NCBI GenBank assembly: GCA_937877655.1
Contig: CALFJC010000171.1
Span: forward strand, 1 to 44,265
Source: an uncultured Selenomonadales bacterium
GTDB lineage: Bacteria; Bacillota; Negativicutes; Selenomonadales; Selenomonadaceae
Length of the DNA: 44,265 bases
Direction of reading: 5' to 3'
Part shown: piece by piece, positions 1-9,600 of the stretch
Numbering within the stretch: the first letter of the stretch is position 1
Layout of the letters: each line of letters starts with the position of its first letter
Position numbers and translations under genes: made by a program
The notes under the pieces: model-generated
The model's input: the letters and a program-made list of their open reading frames with translations, nothing else
Databases searched by the model: none
Told to the model about the DNA's origin: nothing

Positions 1-95
1 CGCCGGCAACGAAAACAGGATGTTTTCTTGCCGGTCTAAGCGCGTTTCTTTTTGCAACTTTTTCTTTGGCGCAACAAAGAAAAAGTTGATCCTTT
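1..95. repeat. Two adjacent hairpin-forming inverted repeats in non-coding DNA
   Basis: The first 177 bases hold no convincing gene. Bases 2-33 form a hairpin: CCGGCAA at the left pairs with TTGCCGG at the right, with a further GAAAAC/GTTTTC block inside. Bases about 56-88 form a second one, in which AACTTTTTCTTTG is followed after GCGCAA by its exact complement (13 bp). Neither ends in a clean T run, so they are not obvious terminators. They could be a small dispersed palindromic element or the 3' end of a feature outside the window. Confidence 0.5.
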
Positions 96-177
96 ACATA
101 AAAATTATTTTGAAAGAATCGAAGTCACGAATCGCCGAGATGGTTTTGCGTCGTCCACTTTAGGAAAAAGGGGACGC

Positions 178-1689
178 CTAAATTCCTTTGATGAACATGA
201 AGTTTAGTTCCTTGATTCTCAAGCGATTTTTTCTCAGCCAAATCGTGAGCATCCTCTCCGCCAAAAAAGCAATTAACCTGCGCGGCGAAAACGGCATCTC
301 CGAAAGATTGACCGTCCGCAAAATTTCATCCGTCGCATCAAGATAAAACGAGAACAACCATTTGCAATACGCCTCAAAAATATTTCGGCGCGTAATAAGC
401 AAATGACATTTGTAAATCGCCAGCGAGTCCATAACCGTTTTAAAAGTTTCCAGATAATCGGGTTGCGCCTTCAGCAAATGCTTTTTGATAATTTCTTCGG
501 CAAAAGTCGCAAGCTCCACGCCGCAATCATTTCTGATCAAATCATGCTGCGTCATCATTTCGTAGCCAATCGTCGAAACAATTATGTCGTAACGTTCCAA
601 AATTTTCAGCGTGGCATCCTTAGTCAAAATTTTTTCGGGAGAAAAAGTTGCGTCGTCCGCTTCGGTAAAAAATCTGCGATAGTGACAAAGCCCGACCACC
701 GAGTGAGAAGTATTCTTCCAAATCCAATACAGCGCAGTAATTTCGTTCAGATAAACATTCAAATGGCTGATATTGTCGCCGGTATTGTCGCCGAGATAGC
801 CGAGATCTTCGCTGAGAGCACGCCCCGCATGAATTATCTTGTAATTTTCGGGCGGCTCCTCAATTTTTTTGTCGCCGTAAGTCACAACATAAATGCAAAA
901 ATCTTCGGGCTTGGAATGCCTTTTGCAAAAAAACCATTTGACGGCTTCGGAATTCGTCCCGTAAACTTCTTCAAAGTTATTCAGGTTGCCACGAATATAT
1001 TTTTCCAATTCGCCGTCCGTCCGAGAAAAAGTTATGACAAGCTCGGAAAAATTTTCCAGAAATGAAAACGTGCTTATGAAGTCAACCGATTTTCTTTCGA
1101 TAAGAAGTGCAGCGTCGTAATGTTTGTAACCGACCTCCGAAAAATTTTTGTAAACATGGCTGTAAAGATTTTCCGCAATCGGCGGCAAAGATTTTTCCGA
1201 AATGCAATCAATCTCCAAGTCGGGATTGTAGATTTTTGTAAAAATATTTCCGCGAACAAAATAGCCGTCAACGTCGAGCAAAGTTTTTATCGGCAAATCC
1301 TTCAGATAATCCAACAACCTTACTTCCGCGCTGAAATCGTAAAAAAATTCCTTCGACAAAGTTTTGAAATGATTTATCGTGATAATTTTCGGCGAAAGAA
1401 ATCCTTGTTTCAAAGAATAATTTCTGTAGACAACGAACTCTTGGAAGTCTAAGAAAAGCAGATAATCCACTTCGCCGCCGTGCAAAAAATTCGCCAGAGC
1501 CTCCCAATCTTGGAGCTTGTCATTGAAAAAAATTTTGGCGTCCTCTCTGAAATTAAATTTTTGCTTGCCGACTTTCCCCGAAAATTTTACTTGCCCGATG
1601 ATTTTATAAGGACGCTCGCCCGCTTGCGCAAAAAATTCCTGCTCGTCGCCGCAAAGCAAAATTCTCGGCACGAAACTTAAATTGTTCAT
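178..1689 (-). CDS. DUF4422-domain glycosyltransferase-like protein
   Basis: A 503-residue protein in two parts. Residues about 265-495 match the DUF4422 family, glycosyltransferase-like proteins of capsule and surface-polysaccharide loci: the part opens with IYVVTYGDK, continues with a Gly/Asn-rich stretch and a WIWKN helix, and carries HYRRF at 336-340. Residues 1-260 are a poorly characterised alpha/beta region with the hydrophobic strand DYLLFL near 76, similar in layout to the start of the DUF1919 protein at 4925. No signal peptide is evident, so it is probably cytoplasmic. The start is supported by GAGAGGAG 6 bases upstream and a likely promoter (1719-1747). It diverges from ileS. The donor and acceptor sugars cannot be read from the sequence. 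Confidence 0.75.
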   Translation of the reverse strand: MNNLSFVPRILLCGDEQEFFAQAGERPYKIIGQVKFSGKVGKQKFNFREDAKIFFNDKLQDWEALANFLHGGEVDYLLFLDFQEFVVYRNYSLKQGFLSPKIITINHFKTLSKEFFYDFSAEVRLLDYLKDLPIKTLLDVDGYFVRGNIFTKIYNPDLEIDCISEKSLPPIAENLYSHVYKNFSEVGYKHYDAALLIERKSVDFISTFSFLENFSELVITFSRTDGELEKYIRGNLNNFEEVYGTNSEAVKWFFCKRHSKPEDFCIYVVTYGDKKIEEPPENYKIIHAGRALSEDLGYLGDNTGDNISHLNVYLNEITALYWIWKNTSHSVVGLCHYRRFFTEADDATFSPEKILTKDATLKILERYDIIVSTIGYEMMTQHDLIRNDCGVELATFAEEIIKKHLLKAQPDYLETFKTVMDSLAIYKCHLLITRRNIFEAYCKWLFSFYLDATDEILRTVNLSEMPFSPRRLIAFLAERMLTIWLRKNRLRIKELNFMFIKGI

Positions 1690-1718
1690 AAAAATCTCCT
1701 CTCAAAATTTTTAAAATC

Positions 1719-1747
1719 ATTATTGCATTTTTCCCGCGCAAAAACAA
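1719..1747 (-). promoter_or_regulatory. Likely sigma-A promoter for the DUF4422 gene
   Basis: On the minus strand a TTGTTT -35 box (1742-1747) and an AATAAT -10 box (1719-1724) are separated by 17 bases, about 30 bases upstream of the DUF4422 start codon. Four and five positions match consensus. Confidence 0.5.
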
Positions 1748-1751
1748 TGCC

Positions 1752-1780
1752 TTGATAAAATCGCGCAAATAAATTATCAT
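1752..1780 (+). promoter_or_regulatory. Likely sigma-A promoter for ileS
   Basis: TTGATA (1752-1757) and TATCAT (1775-1780) lie 17 bases apart; each matches consensus at five of six positions. The distance to the ileS start leaves a leader of only about 20 bases, which excludes a T-box riboswitch between this promoter and the gene. Confidence 0.65.
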
Positions 1781-1807
1781 TGCCGAATCAAAGGAGGAAT
1801 TTTTAAA

Positions 1808-4800
1808 ATGCTTTATCGCAAGGTTGAAACCAATTTGAACTTCGCGAGTCGCGAGAAGGAAGTTGAAAACTTTTGGGCGGAAAAAAATATCGCGCAGAAG
1901 GCAATCGACAATCGCGAAGGTTGCAAAGCTTACACTTTTTATGACGGACCGCCGACGGCGAACGGGCAGCCGCATATCGGGCATGTCTTGACGCGAGTTA
2001 TCAAAGATTTGTTTCCGCGCTATCACTCGATGAAAGGCGAAAAAGTTTTGCGGAAGGCGGGCTGGGATACTCACGGCTTGCCCGTCGAACTTGAGGTTGA
2101 AAAACTTATCGGCATTAACGGCAAAGAACAAATCGAAGCTTACGGCATGGAGCCTTTCATAAAAAAATGTCGAGAGTCGGTTTGGAAATATAAAGCGATG
2201 TGGGAAGAATTTTCGGGCGTCGTCGGTTTTTGGGCGGACATGGAAAATCCTTATATCACTTACGAAAATTATTATATCGAGTCGGAGTGGTGGGCTCTCA
2301 AAAAAATTTGGGAGAAAAATCTTCTCTACAAAGGACATAAAGTTGTGCCGTATTGCCCGCGTTGCGGCACGCCGCTTTCAAGTCACGAAGTCGCGCTGGG
2401 CTATAAAGATGTCAAGGAGCGTTCGGCTGTCGTCAAATTTAAAGTCGAAGGCGAAGATTCATATTTCTTGGCTTGGACAACGACGCCTTGGACGTTGCCT
2501 TCCAACTTGGTTTTGTGCGTAAATGCCAAAGTCGATTATGTAAAAGTCGAAGTGGACGGCACGAAATATATTTTGGCTGAAGCTTTGGTTGAAAAAAATT
2601 TCGGCGACGCCGAGAAAAAAATTTTGGCGAAGTTCAAAGGCGCGGAGCTTGAATATAAAAAATATGAGCCGCTTTATCCTTTCGCTGAAGAGATTGTAAA
2701 ACGTTCGGGCAAGCGGGCGTTCATTGTGACTTGCGATGATTATGTTACGACGGAAGACGGCACGGGCATTGTTCATTGCGCGCCGGCTTTCGGCGAGGAC
2801 GACAATCGCGTTTGCAGAAAATATGACATTCCTTTCGTGCAATTCGTTGACGGCAAGGGAAATATGACTGCCGAGACAAAATGGGCGGGAATTTTTGTTA
2901 AGGACGCCGACCCGCTGATTCTTAAAGATTTGAAGGAGTCGGGAAAACTTTTCAAAGCTCCGCCGTTCGAGCACAGTTATCCGCATTGCTGGCGTTGCGA
3001 TACTCCGCTGATTTACTACGCCCGCGAATCTTGGTTTATAAAAATGACGGCAGTCAAAGATGATTTGTTGAAAAATAATGCGAAGGTAAATTGGATTCCG
3101 CCGACAATCGGCAAGGGACGCTTCGGCGATTGGCTCGAACACGTTCAGGATTGGGGAATTTCTCGCAACCGTTATTGGGGAACGCCGCTGAACATTTGGG
3201 AGTGCAAATGCGGGCATCAACATTCTGTCGGCTCGATTGAGGAATTAAAATCTCTGTCAAAAAATTGTCCCGATGATATTGAGTTGCACCGCCCGTATAT
3301 CGACAAAGTAACTTTTCCTTGTCCGAAATGCGGCGGCAAAATGCACCGCGTCCCCGAAGTTATCGATTGCTGGTTTGATTCGGGCGCGATGCCTTTTGCG
3401 CAATGGCATTATCCTTTTGAGAACAAAGAAATTTTCGAGAATCATTTCCCCGCAGATTTTATCAGCGAGGCGGTTGATCAAACTCGCGGCTGGTTTTATT
3501 CGTTGATGGCAATTTCGACTTTGCTTTTCGACAACACTTCATTTAAAAATTGTATTGTGCTCGGCTTGGTTTTGGATAAAGACGGACAAAAAATGTCGAA
3601 GTCGAAAGGCAATGCGGTCGCGCCAATGGAAACTTTAAAAAAACACGGCGCGGATGCAATTCGCTGGTATTTTTACGAAAACTCCGCGCCTTGGCTCCCG
3701 AATCGTTTTCATGATGATGCGGTTGTCGAAGGGCAAAGAAAATTTTTGGGCACGCTGTGGAATACTTACGCCTTCTTTGTGCTTTATGCGAACATTGACG
3801 ACTTCGACGCAACGAAATATCAACTTGATTACGAAAAACTTTCCGTTATGGATAAATGGTTGTTGTCAAGATTAAATACAATGGTTAAGACGGTTGACGA
3901 CGCCTTGACGAATTATAAAGTTCCCGAATCTGCGCGGGCGTTGCAAGATTTTGTTGACGAGCTGTCTAACTGGTATGTTCGCAGAAGTCGGGCGCGTTTT
4001 TGGGCGAAGGGCATGGAGCAGGATAAAATCAATGCTTACATGACGCTTTACACCGCGCTTGTAACTTTGGCGAAGGCGGCGGCTCCGATGGTTCCTTTTA
4101 TCACGGAAAATATTTATCGCAACTTGGTTTGTTCAATCGACGCGACTGCTCCCGAAAGTGTTCATCTTTGCGATTATCCCGTTGCCGACGAAAAATTTAT
4201 CGACGCCGAACTGGAACGCAATATGGATTTGGTTTTGAAAATTGTTGTGCTCGGACGCGCTGCCCGCAACGCCTCCAACATTAAAAATCGTCAGCCCGTC
4301 GCAAATATGTTTGTCAAGGCGGAGACTTTGCCGGAATTTTTCGTTGAAATTATCGAAGACGAATTGAACGTTAAGAAAGTTGAATTCCGCGCAGATATGG
4401 GCGAATTTATCAAATACAATCTCAAGCCGAATTTCCGCGTTTTGGGTAAAAAAGTCGGCAAACGCATGGGCGAAGTTCAAAAATCTCTCAAAACTCTTGA
4501 CGGAGCCGCCGCTAAGCTTGAACTCGACAAGACGGGCGAACTTAAACTCGGCGACATAATTTTGACGCCGGAAGACATTGAAATTACAATCACGCAGAGC
4601 GAAGGTTTCAACTGCCAGAGCGATAACGATATTTCGATTGCGCTTTCAACGACGTTGACACCCGCGCTGATTGAGGAAGGTTTTGTCCGCGAAATTATCA
4701 GCAAACTTCAAGTCATGCGCCGCGAAAGTAATTTTGAAGTCACGGACAAGATAAAAATTTTTGCTTCTGACAATGACAAACTCGCCGACATTATCAAGCG

Positions 4801-4921
4801 CAATTCGCAGGAGATTCAAACCGTCACGCTTGCGAATGAAATTATTTTCTCCGCGAACGACAACGCCAAAGTTTGGGACATCAACGGCGAAAAAATTTCT
4901 CTCGCCGTCGAAAGGATTTAA
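1808..4921 (+). CDS. ileS: Isoleucyl-tRNA synthetase
   Basis: A 1037-residue class I aminoacyl-tRNA synthetase that charges tRNA-Ile with isoleucine in the cytoplasm. The HIGH signature is at residues 56-59 (in PTANGQPHIGHV) and KMSKS at 595-599. Between them lies the CP1 editing domain, with TTTPWTLPSN and the GTGIVHCAPAFGEDD segment that hydrolyses mischarged Val-tRNA. Cysteine pairs (CPRCGTP; CKCG...CPKCGG) suggest zinc sites within the insertions. The length and HIGH context resemble the clostridial or eukaryote-like IleRS2 branch, members of which are often mupirocin-tolerant; that trait is inferred from the family only. The start follows AAAGGAGG at 1790-1797. The DUF1919 gene starts 3 bases after the stop, so the two are probably cotranscribed. 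Confidence 0.97.
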   Translation: MLYRKVETNLNFASREKEVENFWAEKNIAQKAIDNREGCKAYTFYDGPPTANGQPHIGHVLTRVIKDLFPRYHSMKGEKVLRKAGWDTHGLPVELEVEKLIGINGKEQIEAYGMEPFIKKCRESVWKYKAMWEEFSGVVGFWADMENPYITYENYYIESEWWALKKIWEKNLLYKGHKVVPYCPRCGTPLSSHEVALGYKDVKERSAVVKFKVEGEDSYFLAWTTTPWTLPSNLVLCVNAKVDYVKVEVDGTKYILAEALVEKNFGDAEKKILAKFKGAELEYKKYEPLYPFAEEIVKRSGKRAFIVTCDDYVTTEDGTGIVHCAPAFGEDDNRVCRKYDIPFVQFVDGKGNMTAETKWAGIFVKDADPLILKDLKESGKLFKAPPFEHSYPHCWRCDTPLIYYARESWFIKMTAVKDDLLKNNAKVNWIPPTIGKGRFGDWLEHVQDWGISRNRYWGTPLNIWECKCGHQHSVGSIEELKSLSKNCPDDIELHRPYIDKVTFPCPKCGGKMHRVPEVIDCWFDSGAMPFAQWHYPFENKEIFENHFPADFISEAVDQTRGWFYSLMAISTLLFDNTSFKNCIVLGLVLDKDGQKMSKSKGNAVAPMETLKKHGADAIRWYFYENSAPWLPNRFHDDAVVEGQRKFLGTLWNTYAFFVLYANIDDFDATKYQLDYEKLSVMDKWLLSRLNTMVKTVDDALTNYKVPESARALQDFVDELSNWYVRRSRARFWAKGMEQDKINAYMTLYTALVTLAKAAAPMVPFITENIYRNLVCSIDATAPESVHLCDYPVADEKFIDAELERNMDLVLKIVVLGRAARNASNIKNRQPVANMFVKAETLPEFFVEIIEDELNVKKVEFRADMGEFIKYNLKPNFRVLGKKVGKRMGEVQKSLKTLDGAAAKLELDKTGELKLGDIILTPEDIEITITQSEGFNCQSDNDISIALSTTLTPALIEEGFVREIISKLQVMRRESNFEVTDKIKIFASDNDKLADIIKRNSQEIQTVTLANEIIFSANDNAKVWDINGEKISLAVERI

Positions 4922-4924
4922 TTC

Positions 4925-5782
4925 ATGCTGAAAATTTTGATTTGGGTTGTCTCGAAGGATACGCAATTTCTTAAAGACGCGATAAATATTTTGGAGCGGC
5001 AAGATAACGGCATTGAAATTGTCGGGAAGGCGGCGGGCGAAAATATTTCTTCGGCTGACAAAAATTTTGATGTCCTCCTTGTAATCGGCGCAAAAAAAAT
5101 CGGCATGAACAAAATCTCGCAAGTCGCCCGCCAACTTAATTTGCCCGAAGAAAAACTTTTGGGCGATTGGATTGTCTGCATTCCCGGCTTCACGCTTGAA
5201 AAATATCGCCACGTGCAATGCTCGCGCCTGTCTGTTTTTACAATGAATTGTTTTGGCGGCGTGCTGTTGCATACTTTGGGCTTGCCGTTCAATTCGCCAT
5301 TTGTAAACATGTTTTTTGACGAGCAAGATTATCTGCGTTTTCTGCATGAGCCGCAAGCTTATTTGGAGAAAGATTTAATTTTCAAAGAGACAAAATGGCA
5401 AAATGAATTGAAATTTTATTATCCCGTCGTCGAACTCGGCGACATTGCCATTCACATGAATCATTATCGGAGTTTTGATGAGGCGGTTGACAAATGGAAC
5501 AGGCGTAAGGCTCGAATTAATTGGTATAATCTTTTCGTGACAATGTACACCGAGCGCGAAGAGATTTTACAGGAATTTGATGCGCTCCCTTACGGCAAAA
5601 AAATTTGTTTCGTGCCCTTCAAGTCTGATTTGCCTTCGGCATGGCAAATCAATTCGACAGTAATAAAAAATGCACCGCCCTTTTGGGATGTCGTGAATCG
5701 TTTCGGATTCGGAAACCCGTTTTGGTACGACCCGTTTGACATGTTGCTTTACGGCAAAAAAACTCCGCTGATTGAAATATAA
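4925..5782 (+). CDS. DUF1919-domain exopolysaccharide-type protein
   Basis: A 285-residue protein. Residues about 98-260 resemble DUF1919, proteins found in exopolysaccharide and capsule loci, with the pattern SRLSVFTMNCFGG, then SPFVNMFF, a PVVELGDIAIHMNHY segment and a C-terminal CFVPF strand. Residues 1-95 form an alpha/beta segment with hydrophobic strands ILIWVV and VLLVIG, similar in plan to the start of the DUF4422 protein at 178-1689. It begins 3 bases after ileS, without a strong ribosome binding site of its own, which suggests translational coupling. A bidirectional terminator follows. Its substrate is unknown; a role in surface glycan assembly is inferred from the family. Confidence 0.7.
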   Translation: MLKILIWVVSKDTQFLKDAINILERQDNGIEIVGKAAGENISSADKNFDVLLVIGAKKIGMNKISQVARQLNLPEEKLLGDWIVCIPGFTLEKYRHVQCSRLSVFTMNCFGGVLLHTLGLPFNSPFVNMFFDEQDYLRFLHEPQAYLEKDLIFKETKWQNELKFYYPVVELGDIAIHMNHYRSFDEAVDKWNRRKARINWYNLFVTMYTEREEILQEFDALPYGKKICFVPFKSDLPSAWQINSTVIKNAPPFWDVVNRFGFGNPFWYDPFDMLLYGKKTPLIEI

Positions 5783-5788
5783 TTCGGC

Positions 5789-5828
5789 AAAAAAAATCTC
5801 CCGCTCGTTTTGAACGGGAGGTTTTTTT
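5789..5828. terminator. Bidirectional intrinsic terminator
   Basis: An A run, CTCCCG, a loop of about 11 bases, CGGGAG and a T7 run give a symmetric hairpin that can stop transcription from both sides. It lies between the convergent DUF1919 gene and a DeoR-type regulator, whose stop codon overlaps the T run. Confidence 0.85.
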
Positions 5829-6579
5829 ATTTGACTTCGGGCAAAATTATTTGAATGCCGTGTTCAGCCAAAAAATTTTTCTTGTCGTCCGAAATTTTTT
5901 CGTCAGTGTAAATCGAGTCAATTTCTTTGTAAGGCAAAAGCGGCACTATGCTCGCCGATGAAAATTTTTTTGAGTCGGTCAAAATTATTTTCCGCCGCGC
6001 AGATTCAGCCATGTTGCGAACGGCTTCCGCCCGCATTAAATCGCCCGACATTGCGCCCGCCTCGTTAAAGCCGTCCGTTCCCATGAAAAATTTTTCCACA
6101 GAAAAATTCTCCGCGCATTTTTTTATCAAAGGACCGACCATAACTTGTGATTCGTTTTGAAATTCGCCGCCGAGCAAAATTATTCGCGTCCCGATTTTTT
6201 CTCGGAGAAAATTCGCTATGAAAACCGAATTGGTTATAAGCGTCACGCCGCGTCTGTTCAAAACAATTTCTTCCGCCAGCAGAGCGCAACACGAGCCCGA
6301 TTCAATCATAAGCGTTTCTCCGTCCGTCACAGACTCCAGAGCTTTTTTGGCAATGCGTCTTTTGGTTTCGTAATTGAAAAGAAGCCGCGTGCTTATGTCG
6401 TCGCTTTCCGGCAACGTTGCAAAGCCGTGTTCGCGTTTCAAAAGCCCTTTCTCTTCCAAAACCGCCAAATCTTTTCTTATCGTAACGTCCGAGACTTTGA
6501 ACTGCTCCGCCAATTCGAGCACCGTTATTTTTTTCTTCGCGCCGAGTAAATCTAAAATTTGTGTTTCTCTTTTCCGCAT
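5827..6579 (-). CDS. DeoR-family transcriptional regulator
   Basis: A 250-residue repressor of the DeoR/GlpR type. An N-terminal winged helix-turn-helix (residues about 3-57, with the hallmark VSDVTIRKDLAVLEEKGLL) is followed by a DeoR C-terminal sensor domain related to ribose-phosphate isomerase (residues 75-230), with IESGSCCALLAEE, LITNS and TDGF motifs; such domains usually bind phosphorylated sugars. The open frame extends 35 codons upstream, but MRKRETQILDLL is the usual family start and AAAGGAAG lies 8 bases before it. It diverges from mfd. No sugar genes adjoin it, so the target regulon is unclear. Confidence 0.88.
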   Translation of the reverse strand: MRKRETQILDLLGAKKKITVLELAEQFKVSDVTIRKDLAVLEEKGLLKREHGFATLPESDDISTRLLFNYETKRRIAKKALESVTDGETLMIESGSCCALLAEEIVLNRRGVTLITNSVFIANFLREKIGTRIILLGGEFQNESQVMVGPLIKKCAENFSVEKFFMGTDGFNEAGAMSGDLMRAEAVRNMAESARRKIILTDSKKFSSASIVPLLPYKEIDSIYTDEKISDDKKNFLAEHGIQIILPEVK

Positions 6580-6642
6580 TAAAAATCTTCCTTTGAACTT
6601 ATTTGGCGCATTGTAGCACAAAAAATTTTTTCCATAAAGTGA

Positions 6643-6648
6643 TATAAT
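6643..6648 (+). promoter_or_regulatory. Possible -10 box for mfd
   Basis: A perfect TATAAT stands 30 bases before the mfd start codon. The matching -35 region is a run of A and T with no good hexamer, so this is only a candidate. Confidence 0.4.
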
Positions 6649-6678
6649 GTTTGAAAAAACTAAGGCAGGGGAAAATTT

Positions 6679-9600
6679 ATGCATAAAATTTTGGAGGCGG
6701 CACTTCGCGACGAAAATTTTCGCGAGGCGGCAAAAAAATTTTTAAAACACGGCGAGTTTTTGCTTTACGGTTTGGCGGGCTCGCAAAAAATTTTGACGGC
6801 GGCGGCTGGTTTTGCACTAAGTCCGCGCCCGACGATAATTTTGATAAGCGGCAGAGAAAAAATGTCGGAGTGGCGAGATGACTTCGCGGAACTTTTGCCG
6901 AACGTCGAAGTTGTCGAGTTGCCCGAATTGGATTTGCTGGACGTGCAGGCAAGTACTGTCGGCGTCGAAAGGCAGGCAAAGCGTCTTGAAATTTTGGCGC
7001 GACTTCTGCGCGGAGAAAAATTTATCGTGTTGGCTTCGGCGGCGGCGGCAGTCAAAAAAGATTTTTCGCGAGGAGATTTTTTGAAATTTCAACTGCGCGT
7101 CGAGCTCGGCGAAAAAATTTCGCGAGAAAAATTTTTGGATAAACTTATCGAGTTCGGCTACGAGCGGGCGGATGAAATTGACGCGATAGGAAAATTCAGC
7201 GTGCACGGCGGCATTGTCGATATTTTCCCGATAAACGAGCCGACGCCTTATCGCTTGGAATTTTTCGGCGATGAAATTGATTCGATTCGCTTTATAAATT
7301 TTGAAACGCTTCGTTCGGGCAGAAAATCTCAAGTCGTTTCGATTCTGCCGATAAAAAATTTCGGAGCGGCAAGCGAATCTTTTTTGAGTTGCGCGGGTGA
7401 AGACGGCACGATTATTTTTGATGAACCTGCGCGGATTTACGAGGCGATTCAAAATCTGATTCACGAAGACGCGGAGATTAAGAAAAATATTTTCACATTT
7501 GAACAGCTGATAAAAAGTTCCCGCGCAGGCAGTTTGATTTATTTTGAGTTGATGCTGAAAAATGTTCGCGGCGTGGAACCGACGGAGACAATCGGGATAA
7601 CCGCCGCCAACGTTACGAGTTTTCAAGGGCAGACGAAATTTTTTCTGGAAGAAATGGCGCGTCTTCGCGAGCGCGGGCAGAAAATTTTTATCCTGTTCCG
7701 AAGTGATGCGAAACTCAACGGCATAATGAAACTTTTTTACGAAAACGATTTGACAGGCATAAATCTTGAGCGCGGCACTTTGAGCGACGGCTTTACTTTT
7801 CCCAATGCGAAACTCACGGTTTTAACGGAGAAAAATATTTTTGGCGGGCAAGTCAAGCGGCGTGTCAAAACTTATTCGGAGGAGTCGGGCGAAAAAATTC
7901 GGAGTTTCAGCGACATTCATCCCGGCGATTATGTCGTTCACGTCGAAAACGGCATCGGAAAATATCTCGGCATTGAAACGCTTGAATTCGACGGCGTGCA
8001 CAAAGATTTTATGCAAATTCAATACGGCGGCGCGGACAAACTTTTTATTCCCGTCGAGCAAGTTCATTATCTGCAGAAATATATTTCGGGCGATAATTCG
8101 ACGCCTAAACTTTCGCGGCTTGGTTCGGGCGATTGGAGCAGGGCGAAGTCGCGAGCTTCGGCGGCGGTCGAAGACATTGCGGAAAAACTTTTGGAGATTT
8201 ATGCGCGGCGAGAAAAATCTCAAGGTTTTGCTTTCGCCGAAGATGACGCAAGCCAGCGCGAGTTTGAAGACGCTTTTCCTTACGAAGAAACTCCCGACCA
8301 GATTCGCGCAGTTTCGGACGTAAAAAAAGATATGGAGCAGGCGCGACCAATGGACAGATTGATTTGCGGCGACGTGGGATTCGGTAAAACGGAAATTGCA
8401 ATTCGGGCGGCTTACAAGGCGGCAATGAACGGCAAGCAATGCGCGGTTTTGGTTCCCACAACGGTTTTGGCGCAACAACATTATCAAACTTTTTCGGAAA
8501 GATTCACGGGGTTTTTGCCGACGGTTGATGTCATTTGCCGCTTCAAAACTCCGAAGGAGCAACGAACAATTTTGCAAAAAGTCCGCGCAGGGCAAATTGA
8601 TATTTTAATCGGGACGCACGCAATTTTATCGGACAGAATTCAATTCAAAGATTTAGGCTTGCTGATAATCGACGAGGAACACCGCTTCGGCGTCAAACAA
8701 AAAGAAAAAATTCGCGCAATGAGTGAAGGCGTTGACGTTTTAACACTTTCGGCGACGCCGATACCGCGAACTTTGCATATGTCATTGGTCGGGGCGCGTG
8801 ACATGAGTTTGATAGAAACCGCGCCGGCAGAAAGATTTCCCGTGCAAACTTATGTTATCGAAGACGACGATGAAATAATTGCGGAGGCGGTACAGAGAGA
8901 AATTCGGCGCGGCGGACAGGTTTATTTCGTCTACAATCGGATTGAGACGATAGACATCATGCGCAAAAGATTGATTGAACTTGTGCCCGAAGCAAAAATC
9001 AGAACGGCGCACGGGCAAATGTCCGATGATTTTTTGGAAAGCGTCATGATGGATTTTTATGAAGGCGCGTTCAATGTTTTGTTGACGACAACGATAATCG
9101 AGAGCGGGCTTGACGTTGCCAACGCGAACACGATAATAATTTATGACGCGGATAATTTCGGGCTGGCGCAACTTTATCAAATGCGCGGGCGGGTCGGACG
9201 TTCTCACACAATGGCTTTTGCATATTTCGTTCACCGCGCAGAAAAAATTTTGGGAGAAAATGCCGAGAAAAGACTTCAGGCAATGCGGGAATTTGCACAA
9301 CTCGGCGCGGGCTTTAAAATCGCAATGAAAGATTTGGAAATACGCGGCGCGGGAAATTTATTGGGCGCACAACAACACGGGCACATTGCAAGCGTGGGCT
9401 TTGAAATGTATTGCAGACTTTTGGAAGACGCGGTAAACAGACTTCAACATAAAAAAATTGAAAATGTCGAGGAACCCGATCCGATAATAAATTTGCCGGT
9501 CGAGGCGTTCATAGACAGAGAATATATCGAAAACGCGGGAGACAAGATAGAAATTTATCGGCGGCTGGCGGTTATGCGTGATGATGTGGAAATAAAAGAT

